Shown piece by piece: positions 9,967-18,375 of a stretch of 64,000 bases of DNA. Source of the DNA: Streptomyces sp. A3M-1-3. Lineage in GTDB: Bacteria; Actinomycetota; Actinomycetes; Streptomycetales; Streptomycetaceae. The translations under genes and the position numbers were made by a program. The stretch's first letter is position 1; the number at the start of each line of letters is the position of its first letter. Location: the NCBI RefSeq assembly GCF_024213665.1, contig NZ_JANAVP010000033.1, positions 19,533 through 83,532 on the forward strand. The letters are read 5' to 3'. The notes under the pieces were generated by a model that searched no databases, was not told where the DNA came from, and saw only the letters and a program-made list of their open reading frames with translations.

Positions 9967-11382
9967 ATGCCCCAGCCCGAAGACCACGCCTCCGCCCAGC
10001 CCTCCCGCGCCCCGCGCCGCAGCCTGGGCCGGGGCCCGGGCGCGGGCACCGAGCCGGCAGCGGTGCCCGTGGCGGGGGGCGAGGGCGAGGCACCTGAAGA
10101 GCTCCCCAGCCCCGCCCCCTCCCGAAACCGGCGGGAACCCCCCGGCCCCTCCGACCACCGCCCCCTCGCGAGCGGCGCTCAGAGCGCCACGGCGAGGCCC
10201 CCCGCCCAATCACCCGAGCCGAACCCCGGTCAGTCCCCGAGCCCGGCGGAGTCGGCGGCGGAGGCGGAGCCCGCCCCGGAGCCGGAGCCCTGGCTGCGCC
10301 CTGCCCCCGAGCAGGCCGTGAGCCCGGTGGGTTCGGCGGTGAAGGCGGAGCACCGGGTGCGTCCGGCCGCCGGGCTGGGCTCGGTTCCGGAGCCGGAGGC
10401 CGAGGCGGAATCCGGGCCCGGCCCCGTGGGGTCGGTTGCCGAGGCGGTGGCCGGATCCGTTCCGGGGGCCTCGGCCGGCGGGACGAGCGGCCGGGGGGCC
10501 GGGGGCTTGGCCCCGGTTTCGGGAAGGGGCGGGGTGGGAGACGAACCGCCCGCGGCCGGGGATGGGCGGTTCACTGTTCGGCTGGCCAACTTCGAGGGGC
10601 CCTTCGATCTGCTGCTGCAGCTGATCTCCAAGCACAAGATGGACGTGACCGAGGTCGCCCTCTCGAAGGTCACCGACGAGTTCATGGCGCACATCCGCGC
10701 CATGGGCGCCGACTGGGACCTCGACCAGACCACCGAGTTCCTCGTCGTGGCGGCGACGCTGCTGGACCTCAAGGCCGCCCGGCTGCTGCCCGCCGCCGAG
10801 GTCGAGGACGAGGCGGACCTCGCCCTCCTGGAGGCGCGGGACCTGCTCTTCGCGCGGCTGCTGCAGTACCGCGCGTACAAGCAGATCGCGGACATCTTCA
10901 GCGCGCGGCTGGACGCGGAGGGCAAGAGATACCCCCGCACTGTCGGGCTGGAACCGCACCACGCCGAGCTACTGCCCGAAGTGGTCATCAGCATCGGCGC
11001 CGAGGGCTTCGCCAGGCTCGCCGTGAAGGCGATGCAGCCCAGGGCCGAGCCGCAGGTGTACATCGACCACATCCACGCGCCCCTGGTCAGCGTGCGCGAG
11101 CAGGCCGACGTCGTCGTCGCACGGCTTCGGGAGCACGGGGAGGCCAGCTTCCGTACGCTCACCGAGGACGCGCCGGACACCCTGACCGTCGTCGCGCGCT
11201 TCCTCGCCCTGCTGGAGCTCTACCGGGAGAAGGCCGTCGTCCTCGACCAGGATGAGGCCCTCGGCCCGCTCATGGTCCGCTGGACGGGCGGCGACGGGGC
11301 GCAGCCGGCCGTGACGGACGAGTTCGATCAAGAGGATCCGCAGAACAAGGTTTCGCAGAACAAGAAGGAGGAGACGCCGTGA
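9967..11382 (+). CDS. scpA: Segregation and condensation protein A (kleisin)
   Basis: Kleisin subunit of the SMC-ScpAB condensin, which compacts and segregates the chromosome. The family domain starts at about residue 200 with FTVRLANFEGPFDLLLQLI, typical of the SMC-binding N-terminus. It continues with LLDLKAARLLP and ends with a winged-helix region (ALLELYREKAVVLDQ). The 190 residues ahead of it are Ala/Pro/Glu-rich and probably disordered. Streptomyces ScpA proteins do carry N-terminal extensions, but the start at 9967 lacks a ribosome site and the true start may be further downstream. The stop overlaps scpB by four bases. Confidence 0.9.
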   Translation: MPQPEDHASAQPSRAPRRSLGRGPGAGTEPAAVPVAGGEGEAPEELPSPAPSRNRREPPGPSDHRPLASGAQSATARPPAQSPEPNPGQSPSPAESAAEAEPAPEPEPWLRPAPEQAVSPVGSAVKAEHRVRPAAGLGSVPEPEAEAESGPGPVGSVAEAVAGSVPGASAGGTSGRGAGGLAPVSGRGGVGDEPPAAGDGRFTVRLANFEGPFDLLLQLISKHKMDVTEVALSKVTDEFMAHIRAMGADWDLDQTTEFLVVAATLLDLKAARLLPAAEVEDEADLALLEARDLLFARLLQYRAYKQIADIFSARLDAEGKRYPRTVGLEPHHAELLPEVVISIGAEGFARLAVKAMQPRAEPQVYIDHIHAPLVSVREQADVVVARLREHGEASFRTLTEDAPDTLTVVARFLALLELYREKAVVLDQDEALGPLMVRWTGGDGAQPAVTDEFDQEDPQNKVSQNKKEETP

Positions 11383-12020
11383 GCGAGGAGAGCCCGGCCG
11401 GATCGAGCGCGGTCGCGGATCTCGACCTCAAGCCCGCCCTCGAAGCGGTGCTCATGGTCGTGGACGAGCCCGCCACCGAGGAGCACCTCGCGAAGATCCT
11501 GGCCCGGCCGCGCCGCGCGGTGGCCGACGCGCTGCGCGAGCTGTCCGACGAGTACACCGTGCAGGGACGCGGCTTCGATCTGCGGCTGATCGCCGGCGGG
11601 TGGCGGTTCTACACCCGGCCCGAGTACGCCGAGGCCGTGGAGGGCTTCGTTCTCGACGGCCAGCAGGCCCGGCTCACCCAGGCCGCGCTGGAGACCCTGG
11701 CCGTGGTCGCGTACCGCCAGCCGGTCAGCCGTTCACGGGTCTCCGCCGTACGCGGAGTGAACTGCGACGGCGTGATGCGGACCCTCCTCCAGCGCGGTCT
11801 GGTGGATGAGGCGGGGACGGAACCCGAAACAGGTGCGATCCTGTACAGGACGACGAACTACTTCTTGGAGCGAATGGGCCTGCGTGGCCTGGACGAGCTC
11901 CCGGAGCTCGCGCCCTTCCTTCCGGAGGCGGACGCGATCGAGGCCGAGACGCAGGAAGGTGTTCCGTCGTTCGATCCGGACGCACCGGACACCGAAGCAG
12001 ACGACAAGACGGAACTTTGA
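11379..12020 (+). CDS. scpB: Segregation and condensation protein B
   Basis: 213 aa. Two winged-helix domains dimerise and hold the ScpA-SMC complex. Family signatures visible are LKPALEAVLMVVDEPATEEHLA at the start, QAALETLAVVAYRQPVSRS in the middle and LYRTTNYFLERMGL near the end. The acidic tail is normal. GTG 11379 overlaps the scpA stop (GTGA) and has AGGAGG 8-14 bases upstream. The stop overlaps the rluB start by one base, so scpA-scpB-rluB is one operon. Confidence 0.95.
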   Translation: MSEESPAGSSAVADLDLKPALEAVLMVVDEPATEEHLAKILARPRRAVADALRELSDEYTVQGRGFDLRLIAGGWRFYTRPEYAEAVEGFVLDGQQARLTQAALETLAVVAYRQPVSRSRVSAVRGVNCDGVMRTLLQRGLVDEAGTEPETGAILYRTTNYFLERMGLRGLDELPELAPFLPEADAIEAETQEGVPSFDPDAPDTEADDKTEL

Positions 12021-13141
12021 TGCGAAGCAGCGGCAGGAACAGCGGAAGCGGCAACCAGAACCAGCGGGGTGCCGGCTCCGGGCGTGACGGGCGCGACGGG
12101 CGCGACGGGCGCGACGACAAGCAGAAGCGCGCGGGCCGTCCCCGTCCCGAGGAGCGCCGTTACGACGTGGGCGGTTCCGGCGGCGCTTCCGGCGACAAAC
12201 CGGCGGAGCGCGGCCGGGGCGCGGCCGCCCGGGGCGGCGCCAAGGGCGGACCCAAGGCACCCGCCGGCGGCAAGAGCGCCCCGCGCCGCACCGGCGGAGG
12301 CCGGCCGCAGAGCGGTCCGGCGCGCCCGCGCGAGCTCGACGCCCGGATCGAGGAGCGCAACCGGGAGCGCCACAACAAGCCGCAGGTGAAGACCCCCAGG
12401 ACGTTCCCCGGCGCCGAGCAGGAGGGCGAGCGGCTGCAGAAGGTCCTCGCCCGGGCCGGCATGGGTTCGCGCCGCGCGTGCGAGGAGCTGATCGAGCAGG
12501 CCCGTGTCGAGGTCAACGGCGAGATCGTCCTCGAGCAGGGCAAGCGGGTCGACCCGGAGAAGGACGAGATCAAGGTGGACGGCCTCACCGTCGCCACCCA
12601 GTCGTACCTCTTCTTCGCGCTGAACAAGCCGGCCGGTGTCGTCTCCACCATGGAGGACCCGGACGGCCGCCAGTGCCTCGGCGACTACGTCACCAACCGG
12701 GAGACCCGGCTCTTCCACGTCGGCCGGCTCGACACCGAGACCGAGGGCATCATCCTCCTCACCAACCACGGCGAGCTGGCCCACCGGCTGACCCACCCGA
12801 AGTACGGCGTCAAGAAGACGTACCTCGCCGCGATCCAGGGCCCGCTCCCGCGCGACCTGGGCAAGCAGCTGAAGAACGGCATTCCGCTGGAGGACGGCTA
12901 CGCCCGCGCCGACCACTTCCGGGTCGTCGAGAACACCGGCAAGAACTACCTCGTCGAGGTCTCCCTCCACGAGGGCCGCAAGCACATCGTCCGCCGGATG
13001 CTGTCGGAGGCCGGTTTCCCGGTCGACAAGCTTGTACGGACCCACTTCGGGCCGATCCCGCTGGGCGACCAGAAGTCCGGCTGGCTGCGCCGCCTCACCA
13101 ACACCGAGGTGGGCATGCTGATGCGCGAGGTCGGTCTGTAG
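12020..13141 (+). CDS. rluB: 23S rRNA pseudouridine synthase, RsuA/RluB family
   Basis: 373 aa. A basic, Gly-rich N-terminal tail of about 125 residues contains four short GRD repeats. It is followed by an S4 RNA-binding domain (RLQKVLARAGMGSRRACEE) and the synthase domain, whose catalytic Asp lies in GRLDTETEG near residue 237. LTNHGELAHRLTHPKYGVKK follows. The family makes pseudouridine in large-subunit rRNA; RluB acts near 23S position 2605 in E. coli, and the target here is inferred. The ATG at 12020 is in a TGATG overlap with scpB. The last 12 bases, including the stop, are duplicated in tandem just downstream. A terminator follows at 13171. Confidence 0.92.
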   Translation: MRSSGRNSGSGNQNQRGAGSGRDGRDGRDGRDDKQKRAGRPRPEERRYDVGGSGGASGDKPAERGRGAAARGGAKGGPKAPAGGKSAPRRTGGGRPQSGPARPRELDARIEERNRERHNKPQVKTPRTFPGAEQEGERLQKVLARAGMGSRRACEELIEQARVEVNGEIVLEQGKRVDPEKDEIKVDGLTVATQSYLFFALNKPAGVVSTMEDPDGRQCLGDYVTNRETRLFHVGRLDTETEGIILLTNHGELAHRLTHPKYGVKKTYLAAIQGPLPRDLGKQLKNGIPLEDGYARADHFRVVENTGKNYLVEVSLHEGRKHIVRRMLSEAGFPVDKLVRTHFGPIPLGDQKSGWLRRLTNTEVGMLMREVGL

Positions 13142-13170
13142 GTCGGTCTGTAGGTCCGCCGACCCGACGA

Positions 13171-13217
13171 GCCCGCGGCCGGTCCCTGGCAACAGGGGAC
13201 CGGCCGCGGGCTTCTTT
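13171..13217 (+). terminator. Terminator of the scpA-scpB-rluB operon
   Basis: A perfect 16-bp stem, left arm GCCCGCGGCCGGTCCC, with a 9-base loop, followed by TTCTTT. Confidence 0.85.
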
Positions 13218-13246
13218 GTGTCTTGCGGTGGCCGCCACCGGCCTTT

Positions 13247-13263
13247 ATAGTCACAGTGACTAT
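13247..13263. promoter_or_regulatory. Candidate NrtR operator
   Basis: ATAGTCAC-A-GTGACTAT is a perfect 8-bp inverted repeat around one base. It lies just before the AAGGAGG ribosome site of pnuC in an operon that encodes an NrtR-type regulator. NrtR boxes in other bacteria are palindromes of similar size in front of NAD-metabolism genes. Assignment is by position and symmetry, not by a matrix search. Confidence 0.7.
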
Positions 13264-13278
13264 TAAGGAGGCTGGGGT

Positions 13279-13974
13279 GTGAGTCTCGCAGACGTACTCG
13301 GCCCTCTGCAGCAGCCGCTGTTCACCGTGCTGGACACCCCGGTCAGCTGGACCGAGGTCCTCGGCTTCGGCAGCGGCGCGCTCTGCGTCTGGCTCGTCAC
13401 CCGGCAGCACATCGCCAACTGGCCGATCGGCATCGCCAACAACGTCTTCTTCATCCTGCTGTTCACCCAGGCCGGCCTGTACGCCGACGCGGGGCTGCAG
13501 GTCGTCTTCATCACCCTCGCCGGATACGGCTGGTGGACCTGGACCCACGGGGGTGGACCAGGTTCATCCGTCCTCCCGGTGCGCCGCACCACGCGCACCG
13601 AGTGGACCTGGCTGGTCTCGGCGGGGGTGGTGGGGACCCTCGCCCTCACCCTGCTGCTCGACCGGGCGACCGACTCGACCGTCCCGTTCTGGGACGCGCT
13701 GACCACCGCGCTGTCGCTCATGGCGACGTACGGGCAGTGCCGGAAGCGGCTGGAGTCCTGGTGGCTGTGGATCGCCGCCGACGTGGTGTACATCCCGCTG
13801 TACGCCTACAAGGAGCTGTACCTCACCTCGCTGCTGTACCTCGGCTTCATGACGCTCTGCGTCCTGGGGCTGCGCAACTGGCGGCGCGATCTGGCCGGGC
13901 AGGACCTGAAGTTGGCGTACGCCAACGTGGTCGGGGACGTCGACGACATCCCCCCACTGCCGGAGCGACGGTGA
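13279..13974 (+). CDS. pnuC: PnuC-family nicotinamide riboside/NMN transporter
   Basis: 231-aa membrane protein with about seven hydrophobic segments. It carries PnuC features: WTEVLGFGSGALCVWL near the start, NWPIGIANNVFFILLF in the next helices, then the family's aromatic AGYGWWTW and late LESWWLWIAADVVYIPLY. PnuC facilitates uptake of nicotinamide riboside or a related precursor, trapped by phosphorylation inside the cell. Start GTG 13279 has AAGGAGG 7 bases upstream. It is the first gene of a three-gene operon behind the 13247 palindrome, and its stop overlaps the next gene by four bases. Confidence 0.9.
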   Translation: MSLADVLGPLQQPLFTVLDTPVSWTEVLGFGSGALCVWLVTRQHIANWPIGIANNVFFILLFTQAGLYADAGLQVVFITLAGYGWWTWTHGGGPGSSVLPVRRTTRTEWTWLVSAGVVGTLALTLLLDRATDSTVPFWDALTTALSLMATYGQCRKRLESWWLWIAADVVYIPLYAYKELYLTSLLYLGFMTLCVLGLRNWRRDLAGQDLKLAYANVVGDVDDIPPLPERR

Positions 13975-14705
13975 ACGCCGGCGCGCCCGAGGGCTACGAC
14001 CCGTATGCCTTCGAGCCGTTCGCGGTGACCGTGGACCTCGCCGTCTTCACCGTGCGGGGCGGCCGGCTGCACGTCCTGCTGATCCGGCGCGGCCAGGACC
14101 CTTACGCGGGCGCGTGGGCGCTGCCCGGTGGTTTCGTACTGCCCAGGGAGTCCGCGGAGACGGCCGCCCGGCGCGAACTCGCCGAGGAGACCGGCCTGTC
14201 GGAGCGGACCGCCGCCGCGCTCCACCTGGAGCAGCTGCGTACGTACAGCGAACCCGACCGGGACCCCAGGATGCGGGTCGTCTCCGTCGCGTACACCGCG
14301 CTCGTACCCGGCCTGCCCGAGCCGCGCGGCGGCGGCGACGCGGCTCACGCCCAGTGGGTGCCCGCCGATGCGGACGAGCGGCTCGCCTTCGACCACGACC
14401 GGATCCTCGCCGACGCCCGGGGGCGCATCGGCGCCAAGCTCGAATACACCTGCCTCGCCACCTCCTTCTGCCCGCCCGAGTTCACGCTCGGCGAGCTCCA
14501 GCAGGTGTACGAGACGGTCTGGGGCACCGCGCTCGACCGCCCCAACTTCCGGCGCAAGGTCCTGGCCACCCCCGGATTCGTCGAACAGGTGGCGGGGGCC
14601 GCGCGGCTCACCGGCGGCCGGGGCAAACCCGCCGCGCTCTACCGCGCCGGCCCCGCCACCGCCCTGCACCCACCTCTGCTGCGCCCGGAAGGACGGCCCG
14701 AATGA
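13971..14705 (+). CDS. nrtR: NrtR-type transcriptional regulator (Nudix domain plus winged helix)
   Basis: 244 aa. The N-terminal half is a Nudix fold (LHVLLIRRGQDPYAGAWAL, then PGGFV and RRELAEETGL). The C-terminal half is the winged helix characteristic of NrtR, seen in FTLGELQQVYETVWG, DRPNFRRKVL and ATPGFVE. NrtR represses NAD biosynthesis and salvage genes and releases DNA when ADP-ribose binds the Nudix domain. Here it would act on the palindrome in front of pnuC and so control its own operon. The GTG at 13971 overlaps the pnuC stop and its own stop overlaps the next ATG, so all three genes are co-translated. The Nudix box is largely kept, so residual hydrolase activity cannot be excluded. 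Confidence 0.88.
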   Translation: MNAGAPEGYDPYAFEPFAVTVDLAVFTVRGGRLHVLLIRRGQDPYAGAWALPGGFVLPRESAETAARRELAEETGLSERTAAALHLEQLRTYSEPDRDPRMRVVSVAYTALVPGLPEPRGGGDAAHAQWVPADADERLAFDHDRILADARGRIGAKLEYTCLATSFCPPEFTLGELQQVYETVWGTALDRPNFRRKVLATPGFVEQVAGAARLTGGRGKPAALYRAGPATALHPPLLRPEGRPE

Positions 14706-15742
14706 ACCTCACGAACGGCAGGAACGGCACCCTGACCCGTACCAAGCAGGCGGCCACCGGCTCCCTGATCGGACTGGCCCTCGGGGACGCGCTCGGCTTC
14801 CCCACGGAGTTCAAGGATGTGCCGTCCATCCTCGCCGCGTTCGGGCCTTGGCGGGAGATGGAGCTGCCGCGGCCCGCGATCGTCACTGACGACACCCAGA
14901 TGACCCTCGCACTGGCGCAGGGCATGCGGACCGCCATGGACCGCGGACTGCTCGCGCCGCAGCGGCTGGCCCGGCCGGTGCGCGAGGAGTTCGTGAACTG
15001 GTACCACTCGCCCGAGAACAACCGTGCGCCCGGCCGGACCTGCATGGTCGCCTGCCGGCTGCTGGACAGTGACCGGCCCTGGCAGGAGGCGAGCCAGGTC
15101 GGCTCGAAGGGCTGCGGCGCCAATATGCGGGTCGCGCCGGTCGGGCTCGCGCCCGCGCTGAGCGAGGAACAGCGCGCGGGCGCCGCGCAGATGCAGTCCG
15201 CGCTGACGCACGGCCATCCGACGGCGCTGGCCGCGAGCGACCTCACGGCGCGGGCGGTGTTCCTGCTCGCGCAGGGCGCGGAGCCGACCGGACTGGTCGG
15301 ACAGCTCCGCTCGTACGCGGTAGAGAACCGCACCCGGTACCACGAGCGCTGGCTCGGCGACCTCTGGACGTACACGCACGACGCGTCACCCGAGGTCTTC
15401 ATCTCCCGCGGCTGGGACGAATGCCTGGCGGTCCTGGACCGTCTCACCCAGGCCCTGCGTACGCCATCACCCGAGACCGACCCGTGCCTGGCGACGGGGG
15501 ACGGCTGGATCGCCGAGGAGGCGCTCGCGACCGGGCTGCTGTGCTTCCTCCTCTTCCCCGAGGAGCCGGTCACCGCCCTGCGCAGGGCGGCCTGCACGCA
15601 GGGCGACTCCGACTCGATCGCCTGCCTGACGGGCGCCTTCGCGGGCGCCCACCTGGGCGCGGGAGCCTGGCCAGGGGACTGGGAGGCCCGCATCGAGTAC
15701 CGGAGCGACCTGCTGTCGCTGGGGGCGCTCTGGGATGCGTGA
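14702..15742 (+). CDS. ADP-ribosylglycohydrolase family protein
   Basis: 346 aa of the DraG/ARH fold. Family marks are GSLIGLALGDALGFPTEF near residue 20, the metal-binding TDDTQMTLALAQGM near residue 62, and the C-terminal metal motif GDSDSIACLTGAFAGA near residue 300. Members remove ADP-ribose from proteins, nucleic acids or small molecules using a two-metal centre. Its place in an NrtR operon suggests a link to free ADP-ribose and NAD recycling; this is inferred. The ATG overlaps the nrtR stop (ATGA) and GGAAGGA lies upstream. Confidence 0.9.
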   Translation: MNLTNGRNGTLTRTKQAATGSLIGLALGDALGFPTEFKDVPSILAAFGPWREMELPRPAIVTDDTQMTLALAQGMRTAMDRGLLAPQRLARPVREEFVNWYHSPENNRAPGRTCMVACRLLDSDRPWQEASQVGSKGCGANMRVAPVGLAPALSEEQRAGAAQMQSALTHGHPTALAASDLTARAVFLLAQGAEPTGLVGQLRSYAVENRTRYHERWLGDLWTYTHDASPEVFISRGWDECLAVLDRLTQALRTPSPETDPCLATGDGWIAEEALATGLLCFLLFPEEPVTALRRAACTQGDSDSIACLTGAFAGAHLGAGAWPGDWEARIEYRSDLLSLGALWDA

Positions 15743-15763
15743 CGCGCCTGTCGCGAAGGGCGC

Positions 15764-16027
15764 ATGTCATTCGTTCGAGCGATGCCGCATGACGAAGATG
15801 GCTACCGTCATGCGGAAGGGTCCTCGCCCGCCAGCGGCAGGTCGGCACCCGGGGCTGAGCCGCGCGCGAGCACGCGAAACCTCTCCCAGCAGGAAGTTGC
15901 CGAGAGGGTCGGCATGGACCGCGCCACGTACAACCGCATCGAGCAGGGTCACTCCGGCGGGCTGGACTCGCTCATCATGATCGCCGACGCGACCGGCGTG
16001 TCCCTCGCAGATCTTGTGCGGCAGTAG
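15764..16027 (+). CDS. Small XRE-type helix-turn-helix protein
   Basis: About 87 aa. The C-terminal 50 residues form a clear Cro/C1 helix-turn-helix: LSQQEVAERVGMDRATYNRI, then EQGHS and LIMIADATGVSLADLV. The N-terminal 35 residues look non-homologous and low in structure, whereas such proteins normally have a short helix there. The start is uncertain (ATG 15764 or 15782, neither with a good ribosome site). It may be an N-terminally damaged copy. It opens an accessory patch with orphan and broken genes. Confidence 0.55.
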   Translation: MSFVRAMPHDEDGYRHAEGSSPASGRSAPGAEPRASTRNLSQQEVAERVGMDRATYNRIEQGHSGGLDSLIMIADATGVSLADLVRQ

Positions 16028-16034
16028 CGGGGGG

Positions 16035-16412
16035 TCATTCGAGCGTGAACCGGCCTGTGCGGAGGGTCTCGTGGTTGGCGAAGAGTGAGTCGAGCTGGAC
16101 CTCGCTCTTGACGGCAGCGGCCCACTTGGTGTCTGTCAGGTCGCGATGGGCCGGGGCCCTCACGGTTCGTGCTCGGGTGCACTGGGTGAGGATCCACCTG
16201 GCCTGTACCTGGCCGGTCGGCGGGTTGGTGAACATGCTCGCCGCCAGCCGCCACAAGTGTTCGCCGGTCGCCGTGTCGGGGGCGATGACGCCAACGATGG
16301 CGATGTCACCCAGGCCGCGGGAGTCGCTGGACTGCGTGGTGTAGGCGACGGTGAGTCCCTCGAGGGGGTAGACGGTGACTCGGCTGCGTCCTGCGAGTTC
16401 GGTAGTGGCCAT
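16035..16412 (-). CDS. Hypothetical protein
   Basis: 125 aa with no recognised family. It looks folded: a beta-rich N-terminal half (RVTVYPLEGLTVAYTTQ, GDIAIVGVIAPD) and a C-terminal half with charged helices. Codon use is ordinary for Streptomyces. It lies 57 bp downstream of the next minus-strand gene and may be co-transcribed with it. Both belong to the accessory patch between the XRE gene and the TPR remnant. Confidence 0.6.
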   Translation of the reverse strand: MATTELAGRSRVTVYPLEGLTVAYTTQSSDSRGLGDIAIVGVIAPDTATGEHLWRLAASMFTNPPTGQVQARWILTQCTRARTVRAPAHRDLTDTKWAAAVKSEVQLDSLFANHETLRTGRFTLE

Positions 16413-16469
16413 CGTTCTGTGTCGAGCGGACGGGCCGCTGCCGTAGCGACCCGCCCTGGGGTGGGTCAG

Positions 16470-16898
16470 CTAGCAGCAGGGGCCGTCGCCGCAGCAGGTC
16501 GGCTCTTGGCAGTCCGCCTTCGTGCCCCACAGCGATTCGTCGACCTGGTAGCCGGCGGCGCGGAGCTTGCCGACGACGTCGACCATCGTTGCCTTGTCCC
16601 GGTATCGGGAGCCCGGAGCGTGGTGGATGTACCGGCCGTAGCGCTCCTGGCACCAGGTCGTGTACTCGGCGCTGTGCAGCATGAAGGTGTGCCACGCCGG
16701 GTCGACCTTCTGCGAGGGCGACAGGCCCTCGCCGGTGCGGCCCATCACGTCGAGGAATGCGAGGCCCTGGTCCATGACGCGTTCTGCGACGCATGCCTCC
16801 AGGCCGTACTCCTCGGCGCAGAACGCTGAGAGACGGTCGAACAGGTCTGGCGCGACGAGGGTCCGCCCGTGGACCAGTTCCGTTGCGAGAGCGGTCAT
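16470..16898 (-). CDS. Hypothetical protein with WHTFMLHSAEY motif and Cys-rich tail
   Basis: 142 aa. The ATG at 16898 is favoured by GAAGGAG six bases upstream, although the frame stays open much further. The centre reads VDPAWHTFMLHSAEYTTWC followed by RYIHHAPG. This vaguely recalls the glycine-rich-domain (GRDP-like) family, where a VDxxWHxH/HTxxY pattern occurs, but I do not assign it. The C-terminus is Cys-rich (CQEPTCCGDGPCC), which suggests metal binding or disulphides. It is probably in one unit with the 125-aa gene downstream. Confidence 0.65.
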   Translation of the reverse strand: MTALATELVHGRTLVAPDLFDRLSAFCAEEYGLEACVAERVMDQGLAFLDVMGRTGEGLSPSQKVDPAWHTFMLHSAEYTTWCQERYGRYIHHAPGSRYRDKATMVDVVGKLRAAGYQVDESLWGTKADCQEPTCCGDGPCC

Positions 16899-17082
16899 GC
16901 GATGCTCCTTCGGGTGTGTGCTCGGCCCGGGGCCAGCCCCCGCGCCGTCGTGCACGTGCTGGGCTCTGTGAGCCCGCCCGTCTCGGTCGCCGCCTGTGCA
17001 GGGATCAGCGGCCGGGGCGGGAGCTATAGGGCGGTGCCGCCCTCGTGCAGCGGGTTGCCTGCGCCGGGGCCCGGCCTCGGCC

Positions 17083-17589
17083 GGGTTCTGGGCGTGGCTG
17101 GATGCGGTGGAGGCAGAGTGTGAGACGCGCTGCGGCGACACCCGCACCGCGCTGCACCTGATCGGCCATGCCGAGGACGTCCTGGCCGCCGGGTCGGACC
17201 ACCTGAACCCGGAATGGATGGACTGGTTCAGCCCGGTCCGGCTGGCTGCGTTCAAGGGCAATACGCAGCTGCAGGCGGGGCACCTGCCGCAGGCGCGGAC
17301 CACGCTGCTGCACGTCCTCGAAGAGCTGCCAGCGGACGAGGACAAGCAGCGCACTGTCGTCCTGGGCGATCTCGCGGCAGTGGAGGCCGCGGTTGGCCAC
17401 GCGCAGGACGCGTGCGGATACGCGTCCCGGGCACTCGATCAGCTCGGCATCACCTGGTACGCCACCGGCATGGACCGGGTACGAGAGGTGCGCAGGGCGC
17501 TCGCTCCTTGGCAGCACGAACAATGTGTCCGCGACCTCGATGAGCAGCTGTACGGATGGGGTACAACCGTCAGCGCGCTGACTGGTTGA
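17083..17589 (+). pseudogene. C-terminal remnant of a TPR-containing (XRE/TPR-type) regulator
   Basis: The open frame carries a coherent helical-repeat C-terminus: FWAWLDAVEAECETRCGD, LAAFKGNTQLQAGHLPQA, VLGDLAAVEAAVGHAQDA, then RVREVRRALAPWQH. This resembles the end of Streptomyces regulators with an N-terminal HTH and C-terminal TPR, which are about 400 aa. Nothing upstream in the same frame before about 17083 looks like that protein, and no HTH is joined to it. I read it as a 5'-truncated remnant. A GTG at 16996 keeps the frame open, so a short protein could still be made. The end overlaps the convergent HAD gene by 20 bp. Confidence 0.55.
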
Positions 17590-18232
17590 GCTTGGCGATC
17601 TGCTCCGGAAGCTCCAGGAGGCTGTCGACCCGCATGGTCGGCAGCCTCTCTGCGTCGTCGGTGTTCCACTGGATCGTGGCCCACGGTCCGCGGCGGATCA
17701 GGGCGGTGGGCATGCCGGCGGCGATCGCTGGGCGGATGTCGTTGTCGACGCGGTCGCCGACGTAGAGGATCTCGTCCGGTGCGAACGGCACAACGTCGGC
17801 GACGCGCTCGAAGAAGAGCGGGTCGGGCTTCGAGGCGCCCCAGTCGTCGGAGGTGCCGATCAGGTCGACGTCCTCGGCGAAGAGCGACCGAAGGATGCCG
17901 CCGGCCCGGACGGTCTGGTTCCCCGCGATGCCGAGCCAGAGCCCATCGGCGCGGAGCTGCGCGAGGGCTGGGCGAACGTCGGGGTACAGGTCGCCCTCGT
18001 CGAAGTGCTCGGGCTGTCCTGCTGCGGAGCGGGCTTGGCGCTGCTCGTAGAGATCGAACCCGGGCTGGAACTCCTGGAAGGTGTCGCGGTAGTCGCGGCC
18101 CTGGGCGATGACGGCGCCGAACATGGCGGCGAAGGTGTGGCGTGGTACCTGCAACCAGTCGGCCCACGTGCCGTACTCCCGGGTCTCGTCCACGAGGCAC
18201 TCACCGACATCGAAGGCTACTGCGCGAATCAT
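17570..18232 (-). CDS. HAD-superfamily hydrolase
   Basis: 220 aa. Motif I is AVAFDVGECLVDE at the N-terminus, with the nucleophile Asp at residue 8. Motif II is in GIAGNQTV, the motif III lysine is in SKPDPLFFERV, and motif IV is in ILYVGDRVDNDI. These are the four HAD motifs of a phosphatase-like enzyme with a helical cap. The second acidic residue of motif I is Glu displaced (DVGE), so acid catalysis may differ from classic DxD members. Substrate unknown. It is convergent with the TPR remnant. Confidence 0.85.
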   Translation of the reverse strand: MIRAVAFDVGECLVDETREYGTWADWLQVPRHTFAAMFGAVIAQGRDYRDTFQEFQPGFDLYEQRQARSAAGQPEHFDEGDLYPDVRPALAQLRADGLWLGIAGNQTVRAGGILRSLFAEDVDLIGTSDDWGASKPDPLFFERVADVVPFAPDEILYVGDRVDNDIRPAIAAGMPTALIRRGPWATIQWNTDDAERLPTMRVDSLLELPEQIAKLNQSAR

Positions 18233-18375
18233 GGGCCGATCGTAGGCCCTGTGTCCTCGGCCGCAGCAGCCGGCGGTACGGACAGCCCGACAGTCTTGGT
18301 CCATGTCCCCTGACCCGCGGTCTTGTGGATAAACGGCAGGCCGCACGCGCCACGCGCGCGGGGCTGAACGTCGCC

